DNA from: Cyanobium sp. ATX 6A2
Lineage (GTDB): Bacteria; Cyanobacteriota; Cyanobacteriia; PCC-6307; Cyanobiaceae
Length of the DNA stretch: 64,000 bases
Direction: 5' to 3'
Assembly: GCF_024346355.1 (NCBI RefSeq)
Contig: NZ_JAGQCU010000003.1
Coordinates: forward strand, 1-64,000
The notes beneath the pieces are model-generated. The model saw only the letters and a list, made by a program, of their open reading frames with translations. It was not told the DNA's origin and did not search any database. Positions 48,728-57,928 of this stretch are shown piece after piece. Position 1 is the stretch's first letter. Each line of letters starts with the position of its first letter. A program made the position numbers and the translations under genes.

Positions 48728-49276
48728 ATGCAATCCAAACCAGCCATGCGGGATGCCATCACCGGTCTGATCGGGCGCTACGACCAGCTGGGGCGTTACT
48801 TCGACCGCGATGCCGTCGACAGCATCTCCACCTACCTTTCCCAGTCCACCCTGCGCCTGGCGGCGGTGGAACTGATCAACCGGGAGGCGGCCGCGATCGT
48901 GCGCGAGGCCGCCCAACGGCTCTGGCTGGAGGATCCCGAGCTGATCCTGCCCGGCGGTAACGCCTACACCACCAGGCGCCTATCAGCCTGCCTGCGGGAC
49001 ATGGACTACTTCCTGCGCTACGCCAGCTATGCCCTGATCGCCGGTGACCCCACGATCCTCAACGAACGGGTGCTGAACGGCCTGGACGACACCTACAAGA
49101 GCCTGGGGGTTCCCACCGGTCCCACCGTGCGCAGCATCGCCCTGATGGCTGATGTGGTCTGCGAGCTGCTTGCCGGCGGCGGCCTCAGTGATGCTGCCGA
49201 CCTGGCTGCCGTGGTGCGAGCGCCGTTTGATCACCTCTGCCGGGGCCTGGCCTCGTCCAACGTGCGCGCCCGCTGA
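48728..49276 (+). CDS. apcF: Allophycocyanin beta-18-like subunit
   Basis: Phycobiliprotein of the phycobilisome core that sits near the terminal emitter and passes energy toward photosystem II. The bilin-binding Cys is C88 in L-S-A-C-L-R-D-M-D-Y (C82 counted from the second Met, the family position), with D-R-D-A-V-D-S and G-G-N-A-Y-T-T-R-R also conserved. ApcF rather than ApcB is inferred from the diverged sequence and lone gene. An ATG at 48746 matches the usual N-terminus, but only 48728 has a nearby ribosome site. Confidence 0.87.
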   Translation: MQSKPAMRDAITGLIGRYDQLGRYFDRDAVDSISTYLSQSTLRLAAVELINREAAAIVREAAQRLWLEDPELILPGGNAYTTRRLSACLRDMDYFLRYASYALIAGDPTILNERVLNGLDDTYKSLGVPTGPTVRSIALMADVVCELLAGGGLSDAADLAAVVRAPFDHLCRGLASSNVRAR

Positions 49277-49354
49277 CCAGCCCCCATCCCCTGCTGCAGC
49301 TGGCTTTGTTCAGCTGCCTACGCTCGACCGTTCCGCTCCCACCATTCCGGCACC

Positions 49355-50542
49355 TTGTCCGCGCTGCCTCCCGTCAACACCGCCCATCGGCTTCAGCTTG
49401 ATCCGATCGCCACCCCCGATCGCCTGCTGCTCGGTCCCGGCCCTTCAAACGCCCACCCGCGGGTGTTGCAGGCCCTCGCCCGCACGCCGATCGGTCACCT
49501 CGATCCCCTCTATGTGGAGTTGATGGGAGAGGTGCAGGAGCTGCTCCGCTACGCCTGGCAGACCGACAACCGCCTCACCCTGCCCATGAGCGGCACCGGC
49601 AGTGCCGCCATGGAGGCCACCCTGGCGAACACCATCGAGCCCGGCGACAAGGTGCTGGTGGCGGTGAAGGGCTACTTCGGCCTCCGGCTGGTGGACATGG
49701 CCGAGCGCTACCGGGCTGAGGTGGTGACCATTGAGCGGCCCTGGGGAGAGGCCTTCAGCCTCGAGGAGATCGCAGCGGCCCTGGAGCGCCACAAGCCGGC
49801 GATCCTGGCGATCGTGCATGCCGAAACCTCCACCGGCATCCGCCAACCCATGGAGGGCATCGGTGACCTCTGCCGCAGGCACAACTGTCTGCTGCTGCTC
49901 GACACGGTGACCTCGCTTGGGGCCGTGCCGCTCTACCTCGACCACTGGAAGGTGGATCTGGCCTATAGCTGCAGCCAGAAGGGTCTGAGCTGCCCCCCCG
50001 GCCTGGGGCCCTTCACCATGGGCCCGCGGGCTGAAGCCAAGATGGCGGCCCGCAGCGGCAAGGTGCCCAACTGGTATCTGGATGTGACCCTGCTCAACCG
50101 CTACTGGGGCAGTGATCGGGTGTACCACCACACTGCTCCGGTGAACATGAACTTCGGGATGCGCGAGGCCCTGCGCCTGCTGGCGGAAGAAGGTCTGGAG
50201 CAGGCCTGGGAGCGCCATCAGCGCAACGCCGAGCGGCTGTGGGCGGGCCTGGAGGGGCTGGGCCTGGAGCTGCATGCTCCCCGCGAGCTGCGCCTGCCCA
50301 CGCTCACCACCGTGCGCATTCCCGAGGGGGTGGACGGCAAGGCCTTCAGCCTGCACCTGCTCAACCGCCACGGCATCGAGGTGGGAGGTGGTCTGGGTGC
50401 CCTGGCCGGAAAGGTGTGGCGCATCGGCCTGATGGGGTACAACAGCCAGAGCCAGAACGTTGACCGCCTGCTCAACCTCTTTGAAAGTGAACTTCCGGCG
50501 TTCCGCTCAGGTGGCGTGCACTCCGCCGCGGTTGCCGTCTGA
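49355..50542 (+). CDS. Serine/alanine-glyoxylate aminotransferase family protein
   Basis: A PLP-dependent aminotransferase that removes photorespiratory glyoxylate by transamination. The 395-residue protein has the cofactor Lys at about K209 (S-Q-K-G-L-S), an N-terminal L-L-L-G-P-G-P-S, and H-A-E-T-S-T-G of the class V fold. The only start near the family N-terminus is a TTG at 49355. The donor specificity (serine or alanine) cannot be told here. It overlaps the convergent tadA by 36 nt. Confidence 0.92.
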   Translation: MSALPPVNTAHRLQLDPIATPDRLLLGPGPSNAHPRVLQALARTPIGHLDPLYVELMGEVQELLRYAWQTDNRLTLPMSGTGSAAMEATLANTIEPGDKVLVAVKGYFGLRLVDMAERYRAEVVTIERPWGEAFSLEEIAAALERHKPAILAIVHAETSTGIRQPMEGIGDLCRRHNCLLLLDTVTSLGAVPLYLDHWKVDLAYSCSQKGLSCPPGLGPFTMGPRAEAKMAARSGKVPNWYLDVTLLNRYWGSDRVYHHTAPVNMNFGMREALRLLAEEGLEQAWERHQRNAERLWAGLEGLGLELHAPRELRLPTLTTVRIPEGVDGKAFSLHLLNRHGIEVGGGLGALAGKVWRIGLMGYNSQSQNVDRLLNLFESELPAFRSGGVHSAAVAV

Positions 50543-51106
50543 GCGCTCTGCTGGCCCTTGAGCGAGCCGCCGGTCGACCCGCTCCCGCCACCCCTGCGGT
50601 CTTTGCAGTTGCCTGCGCAGTTGAAACCAGAGCGCCAGCTGCTGCTGCGCGGCATCGGCCTCGACGCCTGAGATCACGCGCATGTGGTGATGGGCACTGG
50701 GGTGGTTTGCCAGGTTGAGGCAGCCGCCCAAAGCACCGCGCTTCGGGTCCGTGGCGGCGAACACCACCGTGCCCACCCGCGCCTGCACCGCGGCACCGGC
50801 ACACATCGGGCACGGCTCCAGGGTCACCAGCAGGGTGCAGCTGTTCAGGCGCCAATCGCCCAGAGCGCGGGCGGCCTGGGCGAGGGCCTCGATCTCGGCG
50901 TGGCCGAGGGGGTCGCCCTGGCGGTGGCGCCGGTTGCTGCCCCAGCCCACACAGCGGCCCCGGCCATCGAGCACGGCGGCCGCCACAGGGATTTCACCGC
51001 TCTCCCCCACCCGCTGGGCCAGGCGCAGCAGACGGGCCATCCAGAACGCATGCAGGCGTTCCTCGGCAGTTGGGGTGGGGCCCGACAGTCGGGATCTCAC
51101 CATCAC
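50507..51106 (-). CDS. tadA: tRNA adenosine(34) deaminase
   Basis: Converts A34 to inosine in tRNA-Arg(ACG) so one tRNA reads three codons. The 199-residue protein has the zinc site H69 with E71 (G-H-A-E-I-E) and C99/C102 (P-C-P-M-C-A-G). The C-terminal 40 residues are a basic extension beyond the E. coli protein. Confidence 0.93.
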   Translation of the reverse strand: MMVRSRLSGPTPTAEERLHAFWMARLLRLAQRVGESGEIPVAAAVLDGRGRCVGWGSNRRHRQGDPLGHAEIEALAQAARALGDWRLNSCTLLVTLEPCPMCAGAAVQARVGTVVFAATDPKRGALGGCLNLANHPSAHHHMRVISGVEADAAQQQLALWFQLRRQLQRPQGWRERVDRRLAQGPAERSDGNRGGVHAT

Positions 51107-51123
51107 GAAGCTCGCGGGTCACA

Positions 51124-52563
51124 ATGGTGCCGTCCGATCATCCGCCGTTGGCTAGCGCGCCACCTGTCCAGCGGGGGATTCCACCGCTGCCCTTCGCCGC
51201 ACCGGACAGCCACGACGCGGCCCTGCAGCAGCTGCTGGAGCAGGCCAGCGCCCAGCTCTGCGCCTGGCTCGCCAGCGCCTCCCAGCGTCCACCCCTGCCG
51301 GGCCTGAGCGTGATGCCCGCTGTGGAGCCGCATCAGCAGCCCCAGGGGTCCGCCCAGCTGCTGAGCGACCTGCAGCTGGTGATGGATGGGGCTTACAACC
51401 CCGGCCACCCCGGGGCCCTGGCCCACCTCGACCCGCCGCCGCTGGCGGCCTCGATCGTGGGGGACCTGATCGGCGCCGGTCTCAACAACAACCTGCTGGC
51501 CGAGGAGCTCTCCCCGAGCCTTACCCGGCTGGAGCGAAGTCTGATGGCCTGGCTGGCCGAGCGCCTCGGTCTGCCAGCGGGCAGCGGTGGAGTGCCGGCC
51601 AGCGGTGGCAGCCTCTCCAACCTGATGGCCCTGGTCACGGCCCGCCACAGCCGCGGTCTGGCCTGCTGTGGCGAGGCCGTGGTGCTGGCCAGTGCCGACG
51701 CCCACGTCTCCCTGGCCAAGGCCCTGACGGTGATGGGGCTGCCCCCGCAGGCCCTGCGCCAGGTGCCGGTGGATGACAGCGGCGCCATGGAGCCCGCCCT
51801 GCTGGAGCAGCAGCTCGCGCAGCTCCAGCGGCGGGGCATTCCGGTGATCGCCGTAGTGGCCACAGCCGGCACCACCGTGCGCGGTGCTGTTGACCCCATG
51901 CCCGAGATCGCCGCCCTCTGCCATCGCCATGGCGTGTGGCTGCATGTGGATGGGGCCATCGGTGCGGTGTTCGCCCTCAGCGACGTGCATCGCAGCCGGG
52001 TGCAGGGGCTGGAGCGGGCCGATTCGCTCACCTTGAACCCCCAGAAACTGCTCGGCATCACCAAGACTTCCTCCGTGCTGCTGCTGGCCAGACCGCGGCT
52101 GCTGGAGCAGGCCTTCGGCACCGGTCTTCCCTACATGGAGCCCAGCTGGAGCGGCGGCCACGGCGGTGAAAGCGGCCTCCAGGGCTCGCGCCCGGCCGAA
52201 GTGCTGAAGCTCTGGCTGGGGCTCCGGCAGCTTGGGCTGGTGGGGATCGAGGCGGTGCTGGATGGGGCGGTGGCCCGCCGCCGCCAGCTGAAGGCCCTGC
52301 TGGGGCAGATTTCGCAGCTGCGCCTGGTGGGTGGCCCCCTGCACCTGCTGGCCTTCACGCCATTGCGCGGCGATGCCGCCAGCGCCGAGCGCTGGAGTGT
52401 GCGCACCCGCCAGCAGCTTCTCGCGGCCGATCTGATGCTGTCCCGGCCGCTCTATGCCGCTCGCCACCATCTCAAGGCGGTGATGGGCAACCCGCACACC
52501 GGCGCCGCCGAGCTGGAGCGGCTGGCCGGTGTGGTGGCAGCCAGCCTCTCCCCCTGCCCGTGA
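51124..52563 (+). CDS. Group II PLP-dependent decarboxylase family protein
   Basis: 479 residues from ATG 51124, of the glutamate/aspartate/diaminobutyrate decarboxylase fold. It has the PLP Asp segment H-V-D-G-A-I-G and the lysine at about K308. The residue before that Lys is Gln (L-N-P-Q-K-L-L-G) instead of the usual His (D-P-H-K). The A-S-G-G-S-L-S-N substrate-loop region is present. I recall other marine cyanobacterial members with N-P-Q-K, so it is probably a lineage feature. The amino acid substrate is unknown. Confidence 0.85.
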   Translation: MVPSDHPPLASAPPVQRGIPPLPFAAPDSHDAALQQLLEQASAQLCAWLASASQRPPLPGLSVMPAVEPHQQPQGSAQLLSDLQLVMDGAYNPGHPGALAHLDPPPLAASIVGDLIGAGLNNNLLAEELSPSLTRLERSLMAWLAERLGLPAGSGGVPASGGSLSNLMALVTARHSRGLACCGEAVVLASADAHVSLAKALTVMGLPPQALRQVPVDDSGAMEPALLEQQLAQLQRRGIPVIAVVATAGTTVRGAVDPMPEIAALCHRHGVWLHVDGAIGAVFALSDVHRSRVQGLERADSLTLNPQKLLGITKTSSVLLLARPRLLEQAFGTGLPYMEPSWSGGHGGESGLQGSRPAEVLKLWLGLRQLGLVGIEAVLDGAVARRRQLKALLGQISQLRLVGGPLHLLAFTPLRGDAASAERWSVRTRQQLLAADLMLSRPLYAARHHLKAVMGNPHTGAAELERLAGVVAASLSPCP

Positions 52564-52576
52564 GTGACACGTCCCC

Positions 52577-52810
52577 ATGAGTGAAAGCCCTCCGCCCAAC
52601 CCACCCGGGCAGAGTCGTGGCCGCTGGGTGGCGATCGTCACCGGTGCCATCTCCGTGCTGGTGGGGCTGCTCTACCTGTTGCTGATCGTGGTGCTGGACA
52701 GCCGCGGGCCGCTGCAGCCGCCGCCCCCGGAGGCCCTGGGCCTCAGCGCGGCTCCGGCCGTGGGGGCAGCTGGGGATCCCGCCGTCTCAACGGCTCCACC
52801 ACCCGGCTGA
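52577..52810 (+). CDS. Small single-pass membrane protein
   Basis: 77 residues: a Pro-rich cytosolic start, one membrane helix (about 19-41), and a Pro/Ala-rich tail that overlaps the 3' end of the convergent GTPase gene by 68 nt. It follows the decarboxylase by 13 nt. Unrecognised. Confidence 0.6.
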   Translation: MSESPPPNPPGQSRGRWVAIVTGAISVLVGLLYLLLIVVLDSRGPLQPPPPEALGLSAAPAVGAAGDPAVSTAPPPG

Positions 52811-54311
52811 GGGCGTCCTTCAGGAACCGCTGCAGCATTCCATCGCGGCGGTTGAGGTCGTAGTGGCGCTGCACCACATCCTGAAGGCCGCCGTCGCCCC
52901 AGTCCTGGTTGCGCTCGAAGTAGGTGATGAAGCTGGCGCCCGCCACCCGGGTGAGCCAGGCGGCGCTCACCGCCTGCACCGCCCGGCTCACCAGCAGGGC
53001 CGGCAGATTCACACTCAGGGCCGCCGAGAGCAGCCCCACGCCCCCTTTCACCAGCCCCAGCGAGGCCAGGGTCCGCCCCACGGACAGGGCCAGATCCTGG
53101 GCCGCCTCACGGCTGAGCGAGACACCGAAACTGCGCCCCAGCTCGATCACCATCTGGGCATTCACTGCCGCGGCGCCAAGCAGATCCAGGCCCGGCAGTG
53201 GGGTCACAGCCACCACTCCGGCACCGATCCACCCGTAGCGCTCCACGATCGCTTCGGCGTCCCGGCGGCGCTGGCTGGCCAGCAGGGCGCGGCTGGCCTC
53301 GCTGAGATGGCGGCACTGCAGCAGCAGGTTGTCGGCGATCAGCTCCTCGCCGTCGGCATGGAGCACGGCGGCGAGGCGGCGCAGCAGCGGCTCCACCTCG
53401 GGCTCGGGTTGCAGGGGCCGGCCACCGGGCATCGGCACGCTCTGGGGCGCCGCGCTCGCCGGCACCACATCCGCCGCTGCCACCAGCCCTTCCACCCGGC
53501 CGCGGAGCAGGGCCAGCAGCCGCTCCTCCTCCAGTTCACCGCGCAGATCGCACTTGTTGAGCACCAGCAGCAGGCGCTTGCCCATGGCGGCCAGGCTGCG
53601 CAGCACCTCCATCTCGCTGGCCCTCAGATCCCCGTCCACCACCAGCAGCAGCAGATCGGCGCGGCTGGCCTGGCGGCGAGCCTGCTGCTCCCGCTCGAGG
53701 CCGCTGGCGCCGGCCTCCAGGATCCCGGGGGTATCCACCAGCCACACCGCCCGCTGCAGCCCCCGCAGCCGCAGCCGGTAGCGCTCGGCCTCGCTGGTGG
53801 AGCCCATCGGCGCCCCCACCTGGCCCACCAGCTCGCGCAGCAGAGCTCGGATCAGGGACGTCTTGCCCGCTGAGCCGGTGCCGAACAGCACGATCACCAG
53901 GTCACCGCGCTCGAGTTCGCTGGCCATGCGCCGCCGTTCCTCCTCAAGGGCCTCGCGGGCGATGCCCTCGTGCACGCGCTCGAGGGTCTGGTCGATGGCC
54001 TCGAGATTGCGGGCCGCCGCTTCGCGGCGGCTGCTGGGCACGGCGGCGGCCTGCCCCTTCCCGCCCGTCTGTTGTGCCCGGCGCCGCTCATGGCCTGGCA
54101 GAAAGGGCTGCAGCCAGGGCCAGGCCAGCTGCGCCAGCAGGGCCGCCACCGCGAGCACCAACAGCAGGGCCACAGGACCCACCAGGCCGTAGGGCAGCAC
54201 GGCGCTGAGTTGCCAGATCAGCTGGTTGAAGGCCTGAAGCACCAGCCCCACCACCAGCAAGGCCAGCAGCAGCACGGCGACGGCGATCCAGAGGCGGGTG
54301 CGCTGCTTCAT
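52743..54311 (-). CDS. Membrane-anchored GTPase with DUF697-like C-terminus
   Basis: 522 residues. Two N-terminal membrane helices (about 7-27 and 40-66) are followed by a charged coiled region. An Era/TrmE-type GTPase follows with the P-loop FGTGSAGKTS (143-152), V-D-T-P-G (about 193-197) and N-K-C-D (about 248-251). The C-terminal half (about 345-460) is helical and hydrophobic, like the DUF697/YcjF module. These GTPases are common in cyanobacteria; a role in cell-envelope or stress has been proposed for YcjF relatives, but the specific job is unknown. Confidence 0.88.
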   Translation of the reverse strand: MKQRTRLWIAVAVLLLALLVVGLVLQAFNQLIWQLSAVLPYGLVGPVALLLVLAVAALLAQLAWPWLQPFLPGHERRRAQQTGGKGQAAAVPSSRREAAARNLEAIDQTLERVHEGIAREALEEERRRMASELERGDLVIVLFGTGSAGKTSLIRALLRELVGQVGAPMGSTSEAERYRLRLRGLQRAVWLVDTPGILEAGASGLEREQQARRQASRADLLLLVVDGDLRASEMEVLRSLAAMGKRLLLVLNKCDLRGELEEERLLALLRGRVEGLVAAADVVPASAAPQSVPMPGGRPLQPEPEVEPLLRRLAAVLHADGEELIADNLLLQCRHLSEASRALLASQRRRDAEAIVERYGWIGAGVVAVTPLPGLDLLGAAAVNAQMVIELGRSFGVSLSREAAQDLALSVGRTLASLGLVKGGVGLLSAALSVNLPALLVSRAVQAVSAAWLTRVAGASFITYFERNQDWGDGGLQDVVQRHYDLNRRDGMLQRFLKDALSRVVEPLRRRDPQLPPRPEPR

Positions 54312-54326
54312 GCCGGCATCACCCCC

Positions 54327-56456
54327 CTAAGAGTCCGGAAGCCGGGCGATCTCGCCCCACAGTCCGGCGGCCAGGGCGCTGGAGCCGTTGGTGGGCTGGT
54401 TGTCGTCGTTGCCGAGCCAGATGCCGATCACCCAGTCACGCCGGGGCTCGTAGCCCACGAACAGCAGGTCACGGTTGGCGTTGGTGGTGCCGGTCTTGCC
54501 CCCCTCCTGACCACCGAGGGAGGCGGCGGTGCCGGTGCCCGACCTCACCACGGCCCGCAACAGTTCCTGCATCCACCGCGCCGACTCCTCACTCACGGCC
54601 CGGCGCCCCGGCCCCGGGCCCGCTCCGGCCCCACGACCGCCCTCGCCCGCCTGCTCGCGGCAGCGGTCCGGCTCCTCCCCGCGGCAGGTTTCTGCGTCCA
54701 CCACCTGGCGGATGGTGGTGGGGGGCTGCCAGCTGCCCCCGTTGGCGATGGCCGCGTAGGCGGAGGTGAGTTCCAGCAGGGTCACCTCGCTCTGGCCCAG
54801 GGCCAGGCCGGGCACCGGATCGAGCGGGCTGGTGATGCCCAGATCGCGGGCCTTCTGCACCACCGCCTCGAGACCCACCCGCTGGGCCAGACGCAGGGCC
54901 GCGGTGTTGCTGCTGCGGGCGAAGGCACTCACCAGGGTGAGGTTGCCGGTGCAGTCACTGGCGAAGGTCTGGCCGCGCCAGCGCAGTGGGCCGCAGTCCA
55001 GGGGATCACCGGGCCTGGCCCCACGCTCAAGGGCGGCCAGAAAGGGGAAGAGTTTGAAGGTGCTGCCAGGCTGACGCAGCGCCATCGTGGCTCTGTTGAA
55101 CTGGCTCTGCTGGTAGTCGCGACCTCCGGCCAGGGCCAGGATGCCGCCGCTGGGGGCGTCGAGCACCACCACCGCACCTTCGTTCACCCCCAGGCCGGCA
55201 CTGCCGTCGAGGCGACGGCGTAACAGCCGCTCCACCTGCTCCTGCAGCTGAAGGTTGAGGTGGGTATCGATGAGGAAATTGCCCTCGGCCGCCACGCTGC
55301 GGCCCACCTGGGCCTCGAGGTCGCGGCGCACCTGATCGGTGTAAAAGGGAGCGCCACGGCCCCGCTCGCGGCTGCGACAGGCATCCGGATCAAGCTGCAC
55401 GGGGCTGCGCCGGGCCCGCCGGCCCTCATCGGCGCTGATACGGGCCGTGTCCACCATCTTGGCCAGCACCTGATTGCGGGAGGTCAGGGCCGCCTGGGGA
55501 TCGAAGCAGGGGTCATAGCCGTTGGGGGAGGGCAGCAGCCCCACCAGCAGGGCCGCCTCCTCCAGGCTCAGCTCCCCGGCGGGCTTGCCGAAGAAGTGGC
55601 GGCTGGCATCCTCGAAACCCCAGCCCACGCCCAGGTAAACCCGGTTGAGGTAGCTCAGCAGCAGGTCGCGCTTGCTGAACCGTGCCTCCAGCTGCAGGGA
55701 CACCAGCAGCTCCCGCCACTTGCGCCCCAGGGTCTCGCCCTGGCCCACCTGATCGGGGTAGAGGCTGCGGGCAAGCTGCTGGGTCAGGGTGCTGCCACCC
55801 TCCAGCACCCGTCCCCCCAACAGGTTGGTGAGCAGGGCCCGGGCCGTGCCCACCGGATCCACGCCCGGATGCCACCAGAAGCGGCTGTCCTCGCTGGCCA
55901 GCAAGGCCTCGACCAGCACCGGGGGGTAGTCGCTGAGGGCCTCCAGTTCGCGATGCTGGCCGCCGTCGGCGCTGGCGATCGGCTGGCCGTTGCGGTCGTA
56001 GAAACTGAGCGGCCCACGCACCGGCGCCAGGCTGCCGCGGATCGGCACCTGCACCACCGCCAGAGCCAGGGTGGCGATGCCGATGGCCGCCAGTCCCCCG
56101 AGGGCGAAGCTGACGCTCCGCACCACCTTCAGCAGGCGCGGGCTGGGTCGCTGCTGGAATTCCAGTTCCGGCAGCCCGGCCTGCTGGCTGGGCCCGAAGC
56201 GCACCGTGTCGCCATCGCTGAGCAGCAGCTCGGCCACCCGCCGGCCTCGCCACCAGAGGCCGTTGGTGGAGCCGCTGTCCCGCAGCAGCCAATGGCCACC
56301 CACCCGCTCAAGCAGGGCGTGCTGGCGGCTCACGGCCGGATGGACGATCGCCACCTGGCAGTCGCTGTCGCGGCCCACGCGGTACACACCGCTGTGCAGC
56401 GCCAGGCGGGTGCTGCCCTGACCCGGCAGATGCACCAGCAGCAGACCCTCGGTCAT
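54327..56456 (-). CDS. Class A penicillin-binding protein with N-terminal FHA domain
   Basis: 709-residue peptidoglycan synthase. An FHA phosphothreonine-binding domain occupies about 1-100 (YRVGRDSDCQVAI, then V-S-R-Q-H and S-T-N-G). A membrane helix follows (about 113-135). The glycosyltransferase-51 domain has E189 (SEDSRFWWHPG) and GGSTLTQQLARSL. The transpeptidase has S465-x2-K468 (QPGSTFKLF), S-S-N and K654-T-G-T. It polymerises and crosslinks the wall in the periplasm. FHA fusions to this class are known in cyanobacteria and suggest control by a Ser/Thr kinase. It starts 4 nt from lspA. Confidence 0.94.
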   Translation of the reverse strand: MTEGLLLVHLPGQGSTRLALHSGVYRVGRDSDCQVAIVHPAVSRQHALLERVGGHWLLRDSGSTNGLWWRGRRVAELLLSDGDTVRFGPSQQAGLPELEFQQRPSPRLLKVVRSVSFALGGLAAIGIATLALAVVQVPIRGSLAPVRGPLSFYDRNGQPIASADGGQHRELEALSDYPPVLVEALLASEDSRFWWHPGVDPVGTARALLTNLLGGRVLEGGSTLTQQLARSLYPDQVGQGETLGRKWRELLVSLQLEARFSKRDLLLSYLNRVYLGVGWGFEDASRHFFGKPAGELSLEEAALLVGLLPSPNGYDPCFDPQAALTSRNQVLAKMVDTARISADEGRRARRSPVQLDPDACRSRERGRGAPFYTDQVRRDLEAQVGRSVAAEGNFLIDTHLNLQLQEQVERLLRRRLDGSAGLGVNEGAVVVLDAPSGGILALAGGRDYQQSQFNRATMALRQPGSTFKLFPFLAALERGARPGDPLDCGPLRWRGQTFASDCTGNLTLVSAFARSSNTAALRLAQRVGLEAVVQKARDLGITSPLDPVPGLALGQSEVTLLELTSAYAAIANGGSWQPPTTIRQVVDAETCRGEEPDRCREQAGEGGRGAGAGPGPGRRAVSEESARWMQELLRAVVRSGTGTAASLGGQEGGKTGTTNANRDLLFVGYEPRRDWVIGIWLGNDDNQPTNGSSALAAGLWGEIARLPDS

Positions 56457-56460
56457 GGCC

Positions 56461-56946
56461 TCAGCCCTGGCTGGACGCGGCAGGCGCCAGCAGATCGATC
56501 AGGAAACAGAGCACGGCGACATTGATGGCCACATCGGCCAGATTGAACACCGGGAAGCTGATCGGCACGAGGGCCAGGAAGTCCACCACCGCCCCCAGGC
56601 GCCAGCGGTCGATGCCATTGCCGATGGCGCCGCCGAGGAGCAGCCCCAGGGCCAGGCACCGAGCCCGACCCAGGGGTGCACGCCCCAGCCGCCAGATCCA
56701 CACGGCCACCCCCAGCGCCACGGCCAGACTCACCACCGCCAGGGCCTGGGACGCACCGCTGAACAGGCTGAAGGCGGCACCGGTGTTGGTGGTGAAAGTG
56801 AACTCCAGCAGACCGGGCAGGAAGGGCCGCACGCCAGCGCCGGCGAGATGCTCTGTGGCCCAGGCCTTGGAGAGCTGGTCGGCCACCACCACCAGCGCCG
56901 CCAGGAGAAAGCAGAGCCTGCGGCCCCTTCGCACGCTGGCGCTCAT
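56461..56946 (-). CDS. lspA: Lipoprotein signal peptidase
   Basis: Aspartic protease of the membrane that cleaves the signal peptide of lipoproteins after lipid attachment. The 161-residue protein has four helices, D113 (G-N-G-I-D-R) and D138 (F-N-L-A-D-V-A), the catalytic pair, and F-N-L-A-D in the last helix. The start overlaps the bioY stop (ATGA). It precedes the PBP gene on the same strand. Confidence 0.95.
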   Translation of the reverse strand: MSASVRRGRRLCFLLAALVVVADQLSKAWATEHLAGAGVRPFLPGLLEFTFTTNTGAAFSLFSGASQALAVVSLAVALGVAVWIWRLGRAPLGRARCLALGLLLGGAIGNGIDRWRLGAVVDFLALVPISFPVFNLADVAINVAVLCFLIDLLAPAASSQG

Positions 56947-57524
56947 GGCTGCACCAGCAGCAGCCGGCGCAGCACCAGGGCCAGCACGGCAACGGCGCAG
57001 CAGAACAGCAGCTGGGAGGGCAGCGGCACCAGGGAATAGGTCACCAGCAACTGGAGCAGATCGCCGCGCCAGCGTCCCGCCAGCGCCCCCAGCAGCAGGT
57101 TGAGCACACCGCAGAGATGGATCAGCAGCAGGCCGAAGGCGGCGGTGCCCGTGAGCTTGAGCACGTCGTTCATGCCGTTCTGGCGGGCCAGCTTGCCGGC
57201 CAGCCAGCCGGCGGGTACGAAGCCGGCGAGGTAGCCGAAACCAGGATCCAGCAGGTAGCTGGGGCCGCCACCGCCGAAGAACACCGGCAGCTCCAGCAGG
57301 CCCAGGGTGAGGTAACCCACCGCCGCCAGCAGGGCGCTGCGGTGGCCGCACACCAGGGCGGTGAGCAGCAGGGCCGGCACCTGCAGGGTGATCGGCAGGG
57401 GAGCGATCGCCCAGGCCCCATCCACATCCGGAAGCGGGGTGGCGGCCTGAATCATCCCCCCGATCAGGATCAGCAGCAGGCCGGCGATGGCACCACTCCA
57501 GTTGGCCAGGGCCTTCAACAGCAC
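56943..57524 (-). CDS. bioY: Biotin transporter BioY
   Basis: Substrate-binding subunit (S component) of an energy-coupling-factor biotin transporter. The 193-residue protein has six helices and the signature LPITLQVPALLLTALVCG and PVFFGGGGPSYLLDPGFGYL. The GTG at 57524 was chosen as the closest start to the first helix. The ECF ATPases are not in this window. It is translationally coupled to lspA. Confidence 0.92.
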   Translation of the reverse strand: MLLKALANWSGAIAGLLLILIGGMIQAATPLPDVDGAWAIAPLPITLQVPALLLTALVCGHRSALLAAVGYLTLGLLELPVFFGGGGPSYLLDPGFGYLAGFVPAGWLAGKLARQNGMNDVLKLTGTAAFGLLLIHLCGVLNLLLGALAGRWRGDLLQLLVTYSLVPLPSQLLFCCAVAVLALVLRRLLLVQP

Positions 57525-57625
57525 GGATCGCCACTGGCTCCAGTCTGACCGCTGATCCCCCCGGCGCTGCCCGCTGCTGTGCCAGGGTTCAGGAGCAGCG
57601 CTCCTGCAACAGTTCTGCAGACTGG

Positions 57626-57916
57626 ATGCCAATGGCCGAGGCCAACCCGCCGCACGACAGCGCGCCTTCAGCGGCGCCCGCGCCCGCATCCCAGCCCGCA
57701 TCCGCACCCGCGCTCACGGTCGGTCAGGCGGTGAGCCTCAGGGTGCGGCCGAGCTACCTGAAGACCGCCGATCCGATGCCGATGCTGCGTCCTCCCGATC
57801 TGATCGGGCTGCAGGAGGTGGGCCAGGTGGTGGAGCTGCGGGCGCTTGGGGTGGTGGCGGTGCGCTTCCGCCGCGGCACCTTCCTGCTCGACGCCGCCGC
57901 TCTGGCTCCGGCCTGA
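57626..57916 (+). CDS. sipA: SipA-like protein (DUF3148)
   Basis: 96 residues: a Pro/Ala-rich disordered N-terminus (about 1-30) and a small all-beta domain (L-T-V-G-Q-A-V-S-L-R-V, PSYLKTADPMPMLRPPDLI, then RFRRGTFLLD) like SipA. In Synechococcus, SipA binds the histidine kinase NblS, which controls light and nutrient stress responses. The match is by recognised pattern. Its stop is near the end of the convergent M16 gene. Confidence 0.8.
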   Translation: MPMAEANPPHDSAPSAAPAPASQPASAPALTVGQAVSLRVRPSYLKTADPMPMLRPPDLIGLQEVGQVVELRALGVVAVRFRRGTFLLDAAALAPA

Positions 57917-57928
57917 GGCCGGGGCCGC

